Below are positions 1 through 8,500 of a stretch of DNA of 64,000 nt, in pieces (position 1 is the stretch's first letter; the number at the start of each line of letters is the position of its first letter). The DNA is from JAIVGV01 sp031425275 (GTDB lineage Bacteria; Acidobacteriota; Blastocatellia; Pyrinomonadales; Pyrinomonadaceae): assembly GCA_031425275.1 (NCBI GenBank), contig JANPJA010000145.1, positions 1-64,000 on the forward strand, read 5' to 3'. A program made the position numbers and the translations under genes. The notes below the pieces were generated by a model. It saw only the letters and a list, made by a program, of their open reading frames with translations. It searched no databases and was not told the origin of the DNA.

Positions 1-2
1 GC

Positions 3-246
3 GCGCGGCGGCGTGAGGTGCCCGTCGGCGAGACGGGGCACGTGCCCGCCGCCGTGCGGGCGGGGGCTGAGGTCTCCGGTCTCACGGTGCTGGCGCGGCA
101 TCTTCCTGACGAAGGCGGGGCCGACGCCGGAGGCGGCGGCGCCCCCCCCCGATGGCGGAGTCGCCGCGCTCGACCGCCGTGACGACCCTCCGGCGCAGGT
201 CTCAGGAGGAGGCCCGCATGTCTCGCACGTTACTCCCGGCTTGTAG
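3..246 (+). other. possible C-terminal end of a gene cut by the window edge, with a frame change
   Basis: From base 3 a frame reads V-P-V-G-E-T-G-H-V and similar protein-like sequence until a stop at 180-182. The frame starting at base 1 is open through a run of nine C (142-150) to a TAG at 244-246. A frame slip in the C run would join the two into one C-terminus. I do not recognise a family. It may be the end of a real gene with a homopolymer error or frameshift, or simply GC-rich non-coding DNA. Confidence is low. Confidence 0.2.
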
Positions 247-273
247 TCGCATTCGAGTGAATGCCGCTATAAG

Positions 274-301
274 AAAAGGCCCTGCGTGAGCAGGGCCTTT
301 T
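274..301. terminator. bidirectional intrinsic terminator
   Basis: A perfect 11-bp stem (AAAAGGCCCTG / CAGGGCCTTTT) closes a 6-nt loop. The A and T runs at the stem ends make it usable on both strands. It lies 38 nt past the stop of the minus-strand collagen-like gene and just after the stop of any plus-strand gene entering from the left edge. Confidence 0.85.
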
Positions 302-338
302 CCGTGTCGGTGGGAAGTCCGGCGTTGAATGCTCGTCG

Positions 339-1109
339 TCACTTCGGCAGGAGGCTGCACTGGCTGGGGAGTTGTCCGTTGAACTGGAAGTTTGCCCCGA
401 CGACGATGGGCTGGTCGGAGGTGACCCTGACGGTCATGACCACGTTGGTGACGCCGTCGAAGCCGGCGACGGAGGGGCCAGTCGTCGGCATCGTCCAGTT
501 GAGGTTTCTCGTGCTCCCGCTGGTGACGGGGAAGGTGGTGGCGACAGCTTCTCCCGGATAGACGGCCGGGGGTACGACACCGGGGATGGTGACGCCCGTC
601 AAGTTGGTACCACTACTGTCCAGCAGATTGACGGCGACGTTGGCCGTAGTCCCGCTCCCGTTGAACACGTAAATATCATGCCGAGGCCCGCCGCCGGCGT
701 TCGGCAGGTGGGCCGGCGTGCAGGCCCAGACGAACGGAGGCCCGCCCGCTGAAGACCCGGTAGGCCCGGTAAGCCCGGTCGCGCCGGTCGGCCCGGCAGG
801 CCCGGTCGCACCGGTCGCGCCTGCGGGGCCGGTCGCGCCGGTCGCTCCGGTCGCGCCGGTCGCGCCCGTGGGGCCGGTCGGCCCGGCGGGGCCGGCAGGC
901 CCCATGATGTTCCACTCGACGCGCGTTTCATTCTTATGGCAGGCGACGCTCGATCCGACGAGGCGCATCCCGCCGTTGCCGGGGTTGATGCAGGCTTCGA
1001 GTACGAGGGGAGTGTTGGCGGCGTGCAGCGCGACCGGCACGGCGGAGAGTAGGACGGTCAGGGAGACGAGGCCGACGACGACCGCGCGGCGCGGAAACTT
1101 GATGTTCAT
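339..1109 (-). CDS. secreted collagen-like (G-X-Y repeat) protein
   Basis: The 256-residue protein begins with a signal peptide (residues 1-30, R-R then a long hydrophobic core, ending in A-L-H-A). A short Cys-containing segment follows (C40, C57). Residues about 70-118 form an uninterrupted G-X-Y array of some 16 triplets rich in G-P-A, G-P-T and G-A-T, which can form a collagen triple helix. The C-terminal ~135 residues are a Ser/Thr/Gly/Val-rich, probably beta-sandwich domain with one more pair of cysteines. By analogy with other bacterial collagen-like proteins the array should trimerise and display the C-terminal domain outside the cell. Proline at X with Thr or Ala at Y, and no lysine, fits bacterial rather than animal collagen. 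No enzymatic motif is visible. It is transcribed alone and ends at the terminator at 274-301. Confidence 0.85.
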   Translation of the reverse strand: MNIKFPRRAVVVGLVSLTVLLSAVPVALHAANTPLVLEACINPGNGGMRLVGSSVACHKNETRVEWNIMGPAGPAGPTGPTGATGATGATGATGPAGATGATGPAGPTGATGLTGPTGSSAGGPPFVWACTPAHLPNAGGGPRHDIYVFNGSGTTANVAVNLLDSSGTNLTGVTIPGVVPPAVYPGEAVATTFPVTSGSTRNLNWTMPTTGPSVAGFDGVTNVVMTVRVTSDQPIVVGANFQFNGQLPSQCSLLPK

Positions 1110-1353
1110 ATCTGAATCCTTTCGGGGGTTCTAAGCCCTGCGAATCGAAATTTGAGGGTGCAATCTATTGACGTGCGGACGCCTTGTCAAGATTTCGTTG
1201 GCCCGCCCCCGAACAGCTCGACTCAGACCTCAGCAGATGTTCTCGCCGGAGCCGCGCCCGACAACGGCACGCGCCCGACCGCGAATGGAGTGGCTCTCAT
1301 CCGTGAGACTTGTCGCCGTCAGAGTTCGTGTGCGCGGCGGGTGATTGGCGGCG

Positions 1354-1384
1354 TTAGATTGCTCTGGAATGATGGATGTATAAT
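1354..1384 (+). promoter_or_regulatory. candidate promoter of hicB
   Basis: A perfect TATAAT lies at 1379-1384, in an AT-richer patch 19 bases before the hicB start. The best upstream partner, TTAGAT at 1354-1359, gives a 19-nt spacer, so the -35 element is weak. A GGAGG Shine-Dalgarno follows at 1391-1395. Confidence 0.45.
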
Positions 1385-1402
1385 TGAGCCGGAGGTTGAG
1401 GG

Positions 1403-1600
1403 ATGAATTACAAAGTCGTCTTGCGGAGATCGGAAGAAGGCTACAGCGTCTCGTGTCCCGGCTTGCCCGGCTGCTGGTCTCAGGGGGAGACGGAGCAGGA
1501 AGCTCTCGCCAACATCCGGGACGCCATCTCCGAGTACCTTGCAGCCGTGAATGAGTCGGTGCGGGGTCTGGAAGTCCGTGAGGTCGAGGTCGCGGCTTAA
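1403..1600 (+). CDS. hicB: HicB-family antitoxin
   Basis: The 65-residue protein has the compact HicB_lk fold signature. A beta strand (Y-K-V-V-L) leads to E-E-G-Y-S-V-S-C-P-G-L-P-G-C-W-S-Q-G, then the helix E-A-L-A-N-I-R-D-A-I-S-E-Y-L. The family neutralises the HicA mRNA interferase by direct binding. This short version lacks an extra C-terminal DNA-binding domain. GGAGG at 1391 sets the ATG start. It is followed 3 nt later by the hicA remnant, so the order is antitoxin first. Because hicA is broken, this may now be an orphan antitoxin that still protects against related toxins or is decaying. Confidence 0.9.
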   Translation: MNYKVVLRRSEEGYSVSCPGLPGCWSQGETEQEALANIRDAISEYLAAVNESVRGLEVREVEVAA

Positions 1601-1603
1601 GCC

Positions 1604-1812
1604 ATGCCGAAGATTCCGGGCGTCAACCATCTGGACGCGATCAAGGCGTTGGAGAAGGCTTCAGCGTCGTGCGGCAAGGCAAGCAGACGGTGATGTCAGA
1701 CGGCGTTCGCATCATCACCATTCCCCGTCACAACCCCGTCAACGCCTTCACCATGGGCGGCATCGCGCGTGACGCCGGCCTCAGCGTGGAGGAGTTCAAG
1801 AAGCTCCTCTAA
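1604..1812 (+). pseudogene. hicA: frameshifted hicA toxin
   Basis: From ATG 1604 the frame reads M-P-K-I-P-G-V-N-H-L-D-A-I-K-A-L-E-K, a typical HicA N-terminus, then leaves frame at about 1655. The rest (F-S-V-V-R-Q-G-K-Q-T-V-M-S-D-G-V and then I-P-R-H-N-P-V-N-A-F-T-M-G-G-I) continues in the -1 frame to TAA at 1810-1812. The gap against the usual K-A-G-F-S-V is consistent with loss of four bases from a G/C run between Lys and Phe. A second lesion is visible: the active-site His of the G-K-H/G-S-H motif is Gln (CAG). The toxin therefore looks inactive twice over. A sequencing error could explain the frameshift but not the Gln codon. Confidence 0.85.
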
Positions 1813-1855
1813 CCTCACGCCTCAGCCCGCATCCGTTAACCTATAAGCTCCGGCG

Positions 1856-2926
1856 TCAGTCCGCGCGAGCCGTCTTCTTAGCTACGGGCTTCTTCTTCGC
1901 GGGCGCGGCGGCGGCGGGGATGATGGGGACGAGGCGGCCGTCGGCGAGGGCGCGGCCCGAGGCGATGCTGTCGAGCGGGACGACGAGTTTCTGCCGCTGC
2001 GTCGGGCGGGCGAGCATCTTTTTGAGCGTGGCGTTGTCGAGGGCGGCCGGGTCGAGGCCGTGCTCGGCGAGCTCGGTGCGGAGGTGCGCGGGCGTGTTCG
2101 TGCCGCGGTTATAGATGTCGGCGTAGAGGTGGAGCGTACCGCCTTCGACCACCTGCGTGTCGTAGTTGATGTCCACGACGAGCGGGTCAACGAGTTTGGC
2201 GACCAGCGTGTTTTTGGTCAGCTTGGCGCGGGCGAGTTGCTTGGCCGTGATGGGGAGCGAGCGCGCGGCGACGAGCTTTTCGGCCAAGTCGTAGAGGTCG
2301 GCGCGCATCATGCGGATGCAGCCGTGCGAGACGAGGCTGCCGAGGTCGCCCGCGCCTTTCGCCTCGTGGATGAGGTAGCCGGAGCCGAGCGGCATCTTGA
2401 GTTTGCCGAGCGGGTTGCGCGGGTCGCTGGCCTTGATCACTTCGCCCGCTTTGACGCCGCCGCGCTCGCCCACCCAGTCGCTGTCGGGCGGAATCCAGTC
2501 GGGGTTCCAGATGATGTCCGACACTTTCCGCTCGCTGATCGTGATCGGGTAATCGACGAGGCCGACGCCGATTTTGTAGGTCTTAACTTCCTTGCCGTTC
2601 TGCCACAGCGTCAGACGGAACGCGGGCACGTCCACCGTGACGCGCACTTCGGGCTCGCCCGCGGCGAACTTCGCCGTCTCGACTTTACCGCCCGTGAACT
2701 TGTCCGAGCGCGCCGATTCGTCGCCCTGATAGCGGCCCTTGAGCGCGGCCGCCGCCGACTGCCACGTCGTCGTCTCGGCCGCCGTCGGCGCGGCGCGGCG
2801 CGCGCGCTCGTCGCGCGGCTGCTCCTGCTCCTGCCCCCCGGCGGACTCTTGTGCGACGGCGCGGCCCGCGAACGAAACGAGCAGCGCGGCGAGAATCAAA
2901 CCTGTCGGCAATTTACTCATCAACAT
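1856..2926 (-). CDS. secreted L,D-transpeptidase (YkuD domain)
   Basis: The protein has 356 residues. A signal peptide (residues 1-25, ending A-V-A-Q-E) leads to a Glu/Gln/Arg-rich linker. The YkuD/ErfK domain spans about 93-250. It contains the H-x-A-K-G segment and the active-site motif S-H-G-C-I-R-M with nucleophile Cys203. This family makes 3-3 cross-links in peptidoglycan or attaches proteins to it in the periplasm. A 100-residue tail follows, ending in an Ala/Pro/Lys-rich segment that could bind the wall. It is a single gene. The 147 nt upstream hold no clear promoter that I can assign. Confidence 0.9.
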   Translation of the reverse strand: MLMSKLPTGLILAALLVSFAGRAVAQESAGGQEQEQPRDERARRAAPTAAETTTWQSAAAALKGRYQGDESARSDKFTGGKVETAKFAAGEPEVRVTVDVPAFRLTLWQNGKEVKTYKIGVGLVDYPITISERKVSDIIWNPDWIPPDSDWVGERGGVKAGEVIKASDPRNPLGKLKMPLGSGYLIHEAKGAGDLGSLVSHGCIRMMRADLYDLAEKLVAARSLPITAKQLARAKLTKNTLVAKLVDPLVVDINYDTQVVEGGTLHLYADIYNRGTNTPAHLRTELAEHGLDPAALDNATLKKMLARPTQRQKLVVPLDSIASGRALADGRLVPIIPAAAAPAKKKPVAKKTARAD

Positions 2927-3073
2927 CCTCTTATTGAAAACCTGTCACGACTTCCTTGGAAAAATTCGACCGCAAGTTTTGTGTCCCGATGGGGCGCGCC
3001 GGTTGCCTGTCAATTAGAATCCGGCCCATCCGAAACTGGCGGGCCGAAGACGAGGCAGGATTACGGAGTAGGG

Positions 3074-3490
3074 TTAGTCGTCGATCCCGGCCCATTCCCG
3101 GATCGCCTGACACATCGGGCTGCCCGGGTCGAAGTCCCGACAGGCGGGCGGGCGCTGTCGATAGACGCCGCAGGAGACCGCCTTGCCGAGCGTGCCCCGC
3201 AGGGCCGTGCAACGCCACCAGCCGTCCACTTTCTCGCGTCTCATCCAGTGGATGTTCTCGCGAAAGGTCTCGGCCGTGCCGTCGGGCCAGACGTAGCGCG
3301 TGACGGTCTTCGACTGAAAGGTGTAGGCGGGGTCGCCGGCCAGCGGGGGGCGCGGCGCGGGTATCCGCATCGGCTGCCATGCGTAGAAGGAACAACACGC
3401 GCCGCAGGATTGGCACTTCGGGGCGTAGCGCGCGCGCGCCCTCGCGGTCGCCTTGTGACTCTTCAGCCCTTCGATTTGAACCAGACGCAT
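3074..3490 (-). CDS. YkgJ-family zinc/iron-chelating Cys-cluster protein
   Basis: A 138-residue cytoplasmic protein with the family's two cysteine clusters: C-x-x-C-G-A-C-C near residue 26, and a C-terminal set C-G-V-Y-R-Q-R-P-P-A-C-R-D-F ending P-M-C. Eight conserved Cys of this kind define the YkgJ family (putative Zn or Fe-S chelation, function unproven). The first residues (M-R-L-V-Q-I-E-G-L) follow a start at 3490. A longer upstream frame exists, but it runs into AT/GC patchwork without protein-like character. It lies 47 nt downstream of the DUF445 gene and may be co-transcribed with it. Confidence 0.85.
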   Translation of the reverse strand: MRLVQIEGLKSHKATARARARYAPKCQSCGACCSFYAWQPMRIPAPRPPLAGDPAYTFQSKTVTRYVWPDGTAETFRENIHWMRREKVDGWWRCTALRGTLGKAVSCGVYRQRPPACRDFDPGSPMCQAIREWAGIDD

Positions 3491-3537
3491 CGGCGGTCAC
3501 GCCCCCCGGCCGGTTGTAACGACGGCGACGCAAAACG

Positions 3538-5199
3538 CTAAGACCCCAGCCAGCCCCAGACGCGGTCGAGCGCGCCCGTGTAGCGCAACGCGAAGTAGGT
3601 GGCCTGCGCGAGTCCGAGGAAGAGGCCGATGATCGCGCCGAACAACTCGATCTTGCGGAGGTGCTGCTGCGCGACCGAGAGCACCAAGTCTTCCAACTTC
3701 TTGACGGGGTAATTCGAGACCTTCTCGCGGACTATCCCGCCGATGTCGAACTCGGCGATGGCCTGCGGCAGCTTCTCGCGCGCGGCCGACGTGATGCGCT
3801 CGACCAAAGCGCGGCTCGCGCGCTCCACCGACTTCTCCGGCAGGTGATCGCCGATGCGGCCGATGGGCGCGATGAGGAGCCGCTCGATCTGCGAGGTCAG
3901 GATGTGGTTGACGGTGCGGGCCGTGTCCTCGCGCGCGAGCACGCCGAGCAGGGCGCGCGAGAGGAAGCTCTTGAGCCGCGCGGCCGAGTCGGGGCTGGCG
4001 TGCTCCAACAGGGCGCGCAGGGAGTGCGGCCGCACGCGCGCGAGCGCGTCGGTCGAGTAGGCCGAGACCAGCTTCGACAACTCGTCGCCGCGCGCGATTA
4101 CGAGCAGCCGGCCGGTGATCTGATCTTTGATCAGTTCGAGCTTGTCGGGCGAGACGCTGCCGACGAGCTCGTTCAGGGGCCGCGCGAGCAAATTGTCGAT
4201 GGACGAATTCAGAAACGCCTCGGCCTCCTGCGCGAAGGCCGCGCCGCGCAAAAACTCTTCGACGCGGCGCGGCAAGGTCTTGTTGACGAGTTCGTCCACC
4301 TCCGAGTGGATGCGGTCGCGCGAGACGAACATCTTCTTGAGGAAGTTGAGCTGCTGGTAATAGTCGTCCACCTCGCGCTTGATGAGCGCGCCGATCTGCT
4401 GGCGGGTGCGCGCGTTGGTCGCGATGTCGGCGAGGTGGGAGACGACGGGGCCGAGCTGCGCGTCGATGCGCTCTTTGACGATGGCGACGGTCTCCGGCGT
4501 GAAGACTTCGGCGAGCGTGGCCTGACTCCGTGCGAGATCGTCCACGCGGGCCGAGACGAAGTCGCGCAACTTCGCCTCGAAGCCGCGCTCGGTGACGATC
4601 TGGCGGAAGCGGCCCTCGACGAACCCGACGACCTGCTCGAACGCGTCGTCCGTGATCACCTCGCTCAGGCGGCGCGCGAGCAGTTCGTCCACGCGGCGGT
4701 CGATGAAGTGGTTGACGGCCGCGGCCGTCTCCTCGCTGCGGAGGATGTCGGAGATGTACTCGGCGACGCGCATTTGCAGCGCGCTGATGGCGTCGAGGAC
4801 GGGGGCGCGCACCTGCGCGGGCAGGGCCTCGATGAAGGAGGAGCGCGGCTTGTCAATCAACTCGTGCGTGTAGGTGCCGACGAGATCGGAGACCTTGCGC
4901 GCGAAGAAGTCTTTCTCGAACAGCGCGTGGACGACCGTCTCCTGCGAGACCAGCTCGTTGCCGACGGCGTTGCCGATGGTTTGCGCGAGCCGCTCGCGGT
5001 GGCGCGGGATCATGCCCTGCGGCCAGACGGTGATGCCGAACAGCTTCTTCGGCGAGTGCGGGCGGAAGAGCATCCGCACGGCCAGCCACGCCGCGCCGTA
5101 GCCGTGGACGGCGGCGAACAGCACGATGGCGATGAACTCTAAGACCTGTCCGCGTGTGATGGCCTTCCCCTCCCGTCCCCGGCGACCGTCGAACGTCAA
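3538..5199 (-). CDS. DUF445-family membrane protein
   Basis: The 553-residue protein has a hydrophobic segment near residues 18-38, with the family's G-Y-G-A-A-W-L-A-V-R-M-L-F-R-P motif. A second segment lies near the C-terminus (about 520-540, I-E-L-F-G-A-I-I-G-L-F-L-G). Between them sit some 470 residues of amphipathic helix, with repeated paired-helix units containing D-E-L-L-A-R or V-D-E-L. This is the DUF445/YheB layout: two membrane anchors and a long helical, probably coiled-coil, domain. The biochemical role is unknown. The start at 5199 is the first Met and lies just before a strongly basic N-terminus. The gene is flanked upstream by a 390-nt region made mostly of mirrored repeats. 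Confidence 0.85.
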   Translation of the reverse strand: MTFDGRRGREGKAITRGQVLEFIAIVLFAAVHGYGAAWLAVRMLFRPHSPKKLFGITVWPQGMIPRHRERLAQTIGNAVGNELVSQETVVHALFEKDFFARKVSDLVGTYTHELIDKPRSSFIEALPAQVRAPVLDAISALQMRVAEYISDILRSEETAAAVNHFIDRRVDELLARRLSEVITDDAFEQVVGFVEGRFRQIVTERGFEAKLRDFVSARVDDLARSQATLAEVFTPETVAIVKERIDAQLGPVVSHLADIATNARTRQQIGALIKREVDDYYQQLNFLKKMFVSRDRIHSEVDELVNKTLPRRVEEFLRGAAFAQEAEAFLNSSIDNLLARPLNELVGSVSPDKLELIKDQITGRLLVIARGDELSKLVSAYSTDALARVRPHSLRALLEHASPDSAARLKSFLSRALLGVLAREDTARTVNHILTSQIERLLIAPIGRIGDHLPEKSVERASRALVERITSAAREKLPQAIAEFDIGGIVREKVSNYPVKKLEDLVLSVAQQHLRKIELFGAIIGLFLGLAQATYFALRYTGALDRVWGWLGS

Positions 5200-5249
5200 C
5201 GATGTTGCTTTGACGAGATGCTAAACGCGCGGGGCGGAGCGCGTCAAAC

Positions 5250-5351
5250 CGGATTGCGGATTGCGGACTGCGGATTGCGGATTGGAAGAATCTTTCGTGC
5301 GAAAAAAGATGGCTTGTTTGTTTTCCACTCCGCAATCCGCAATCCGCAATC
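5250..5351. repeat. mirrored heptamer element, GGATTGC family
   Basis: Tandem 7-nt units of GGATTGC type (5251-5285, with one GGACTGC variant) are followed by a 45-nt spacer and their inverse, CCGCAATCCGCAATC (about 5330-5351). The transcript would fold into a long hairpin. The same family recurs at 56007-56200. No ORF is supported here. Confidence 0.85.
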
Positions 5352-5494
5352 GAACGTGGCAAAGCCCCTGCGCCCGTTATATCTTTCGCGCTGACCTCCC
5401 GCGCCCGGCCGCGAGGCCGCGCCCCAGGCATCCAACACGCTCCGCCCGCGCGACGGCGTCCACGTCACGCTCCACGAGAGATGATCCGGCATAA

Positions 5495-5567
5495 TTAACC
5501 ACAGAGGACACGGAGGGCCGCAGAGGTAATTCAATTCCTCTGCGGCCCTCCGTGTCCTCTGTGGTTA
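5495..5567. repeat. mirrored CACAGAGG element
   Basis: Arms of about 31 bp beginning TTAACCACAGAGGACAC and ending GTGTCCTCTGTGGTTAA flank a 10-nt AT-rich loop, with essentially perfect pairing. It lies 25 nt beyond the stop codon of the minus-strand macroglobulin gene and could act as a transcription end or mRNA-stabilising hairpin. Related copies are at 31544, 57040 and, more diverged, 39750 and 58306. Confidence 0.9.
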
Positions 5568-5591
5568 AAGCTCCGGCCTATCGGCCTTCGT

Positions 5592-8500
5592 CTAGTCTTC
5601 GACGACGACTTTGTCCGTGCGCCCGCGCCCGAAGGTTTCGGGGTGATACATCTCCTCGGCCTTCGCCGGCGGGACGACGAACGCGCCCGGTGTCGTCGCG
5701 CGGGCGACGTACGAATAAGTGTGGACGCCCTCGCTCAGCAGCGACGCGAAGGCTTCCGTGCGCTCGTCGCGCAAGTTCTGGTGCTCGAACCAGCGCGGGT
5801 TCCACCACCAACCGCGCGCGAGCGGCCGCGGCGGCGCGTTGCTCTCGTCTTCCGGCACGTCGCCCGTCACGGCGAGCGCGGGGTTGAGCGATTCGAGCCC
5901 GGCCGGGAGCGGATCGACGAGCGCGACGTGGTAGCGGCGCGACGGCGCGTGCATCGTCAGGCGCACGCGCACGCGCGCGCCCGACTTGATGTGCCACGTC
6001 CCGTCCCCGTCGCGGCGCACGTCTTTGGGGTCGTCCACCGCCTCGTAAGCGCGCTCGACCGTGAAGCCGTAGTCGGCCGCGTCGAGTTGTAGATTCGCGG
6101 GGGCGTAGGTGAGACCCACGCGGTAGTAGAGCCGGCCCGCACCCTCTTTGGCGACGGCGAGGTTCTGGGCGGGCTGCCGCTTCGCGGCGTCGAGCAGATA
6201 GCTCATCGGGACGTTCACTTGTTGCCGGTCGGTGGTGCGCCCCGCGAATTTCATCTCGCCGGCGTAGGCCGTGCCGAGCCACGCGCGCGCGGTGAAGTTC
6301 GGCACCGCGCTTTCGTAAGTGCGGAAGTAGCGGTCGAGCGCGAGCAGGACGAAGACGTTCTCCTGCGTCGAAGACCAACGGCCGGCCTTGCGGTGCGCGA
6401 GCAGGCCGCGCGCGAGCTTGGCGATCAAATCATGCTTCGGCTGATCAATGATGAGCGATTCGAGGATGACGGCGTCGGCCCGCCGTTCGGAGTGGAGGAC
6501 GAGGTAGTCGCCCTCTTCGCCGTAAGACGTGACGAAGTGCGCGGTCGCGGCCGTCTCCGCGACGCGGTTCGCGAGGTGCCGCCTGATCGCTTCCGTCTCG
6601 ACGGCCGAGGCCGCGTCGCCCGATAGCACCGGCAGCAGCCAGCCCGCCGCTTCGAGCGGGAGGTTCGCGAGTCCCGCCTCACCGACGAGCTTGCGCGCCC
6701 GCGCCGCGTCGCGCTCGCCGAGTTTCATCCGCACGTTTAATGCGTAAGCCGCGATCGCGCGCTTCGCCGGGACGGGGTAGTCCTTCGGCACGCGCGCCTC
6801 GACCGAGCGCAAGTATTGCTTGACGGCTTCGAGCATCTCCGGCGGGACGTTGAAATCTTTCTCCTTCGCGCGGGCGAGCGCGTGCGCGACGTGGACGGTG
6901 ACGAACGGCCAGGAGCGTTCGCCGCGACGCCAGAAGCCAAAACCCCCGTCGCCGTTCTGCATCCCGTGAAGTCGCTTGATGTCGCGCGCGACCGCGGCGC
7001 GGGCCTCCGCGGGCGTCGGCGCGTCTTTCACGTCGAACGCCGCGAGCACGTCCTTGAGCGCGGCGACGGCGAGGATGCGCGAAGACAGTTGCTCGGCGCA
7101 CTCGTAAGGGTAAGCCGACAGATACAAATAGGCGTCCGTCAGCTCCTGCAACTGCGTCGATGAAGTGGTGAGTTCGAGTCCGCCGAATTGCGGGAGGACG
7201 TTCGCCGGGGCTTTAACGCTCTGAATGATCGCGCCGTCGTCGATCTCGCCGTAGGCGGCGAAGGCTTCCGTGGTGGCGGGCGTCCAGACGGGGAGCGAGA
7301 CTTCGGCCGCGTCGGAGAATTTTCCGGCGACCGCGCCGACTTGGAAGCGCGCCGTGCCGGCTTGTTCGGCCGCGACGGGGAAGCGCACCTCCACGCGGTC
7401 GTTGGCGGCGACGGTGAGCCGTCGCCCCGCGCCGTCGGTTAAGCTGGCGTTGGCGGCGCGGACGGCGACGGAAACGTCGAGCGGCTTGTCCGTCTGATTC
7501 TGCACGACGACGGGCAGTTCCACCCGGTCGCCGAAGTTGAGGAAGCGCGGCGCGGACGGCCTGACCATCAGCGGCGAGCGCGCCGTGATCGCCGACTCGC
7601 CCGCCCCGAACTGTTTGCCCCCGGCGACGGCGACGGCCATCACGCGGTAGCGCGTCAAGTTGTCCGGCACCTTCACCGTGACGCTCGCCCGACCCCGCGC
7701 ATCGGTCGGCACGGCGGCGGCGAAGACGGCCAGCGCGTTGAAGTTCTGGCGCAGGCGGATGGCCGCCTGCTCGCCGTCTTGGGCCTGCGGCATCGGGGTC
7801 GCCATCGGCGCGGGCATCGGCGGCGCGGAGTCATTATTCACGCTAACCATCTCGCTCATCGTGAAGGCTTCGGCGCGGGAACCCGCAGCCATCATCCTGC
7901 GCCCGCTGGTCTTTAAGGCGCTGGTGGGCGCGGGGCCGCCACCACCGCCGCCCGCGCCGCCGCCGCCCGTCCGGATCGTCAGGTCTGCCGCGCTCGCCAG
8001 TTGCACTACCTCGCGCAGGTGGTGATCGCTCACGCCCTCCTCGCGCTGCGAGTAGAAGACGGAGAGCGGATCGTCGAGCTTGTACCCGGTCAGCGCGAGC
8101 ACCGATTCATCAACCACGACGACCGCGACCTCGCCGCCCGCGACGGCGCGACCGTTCGCGTCCTTCACCTCGACATCCACGGTCGTCTCGCTACCCGGCT
8201 CAAGCGTGCCTTCGCGCGGCGCGGCGGCGACGGTGAGCTTCCGCCGGAGCGGCGGCACGCTCAGGTTCAACTCGCCCGACGCGAACGCGGGACGCTTAGG
8301 CAGTTTCTCCTGCGTATTCCCCGCCTCGTCCGTGCGCGCCGCCGCGCCGACCAGATCGACCTGCGCATGGACGTTCGGCGTGTAGCCTTCCTCAATGGGG
8401 ACGCGCAACGTGTGCGTCGGCTCGTTCATCCGAAAACGCTCGGTCCTGACCAGACCCGAACGCCGCAACGTCAACACGCCCTCGGCCGGCACGAACGGCG

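Noticed and set aside
718..1134. Long plus-strand frame rich in G-P-V and A-P-V opposite the collagen-like gene
   Set aside because: It is the mirror frame of the G-X-Y array. The minus strand has the signal peptide and terminator and reads as protein throughout.
2060..3541. 493-residue plus-strand frame across the transpeptidase and YkgJ genes
   Set aside because: Made of arginine/alanine-rich antisense sequence. The minus frames carry clear catalytic motifs.
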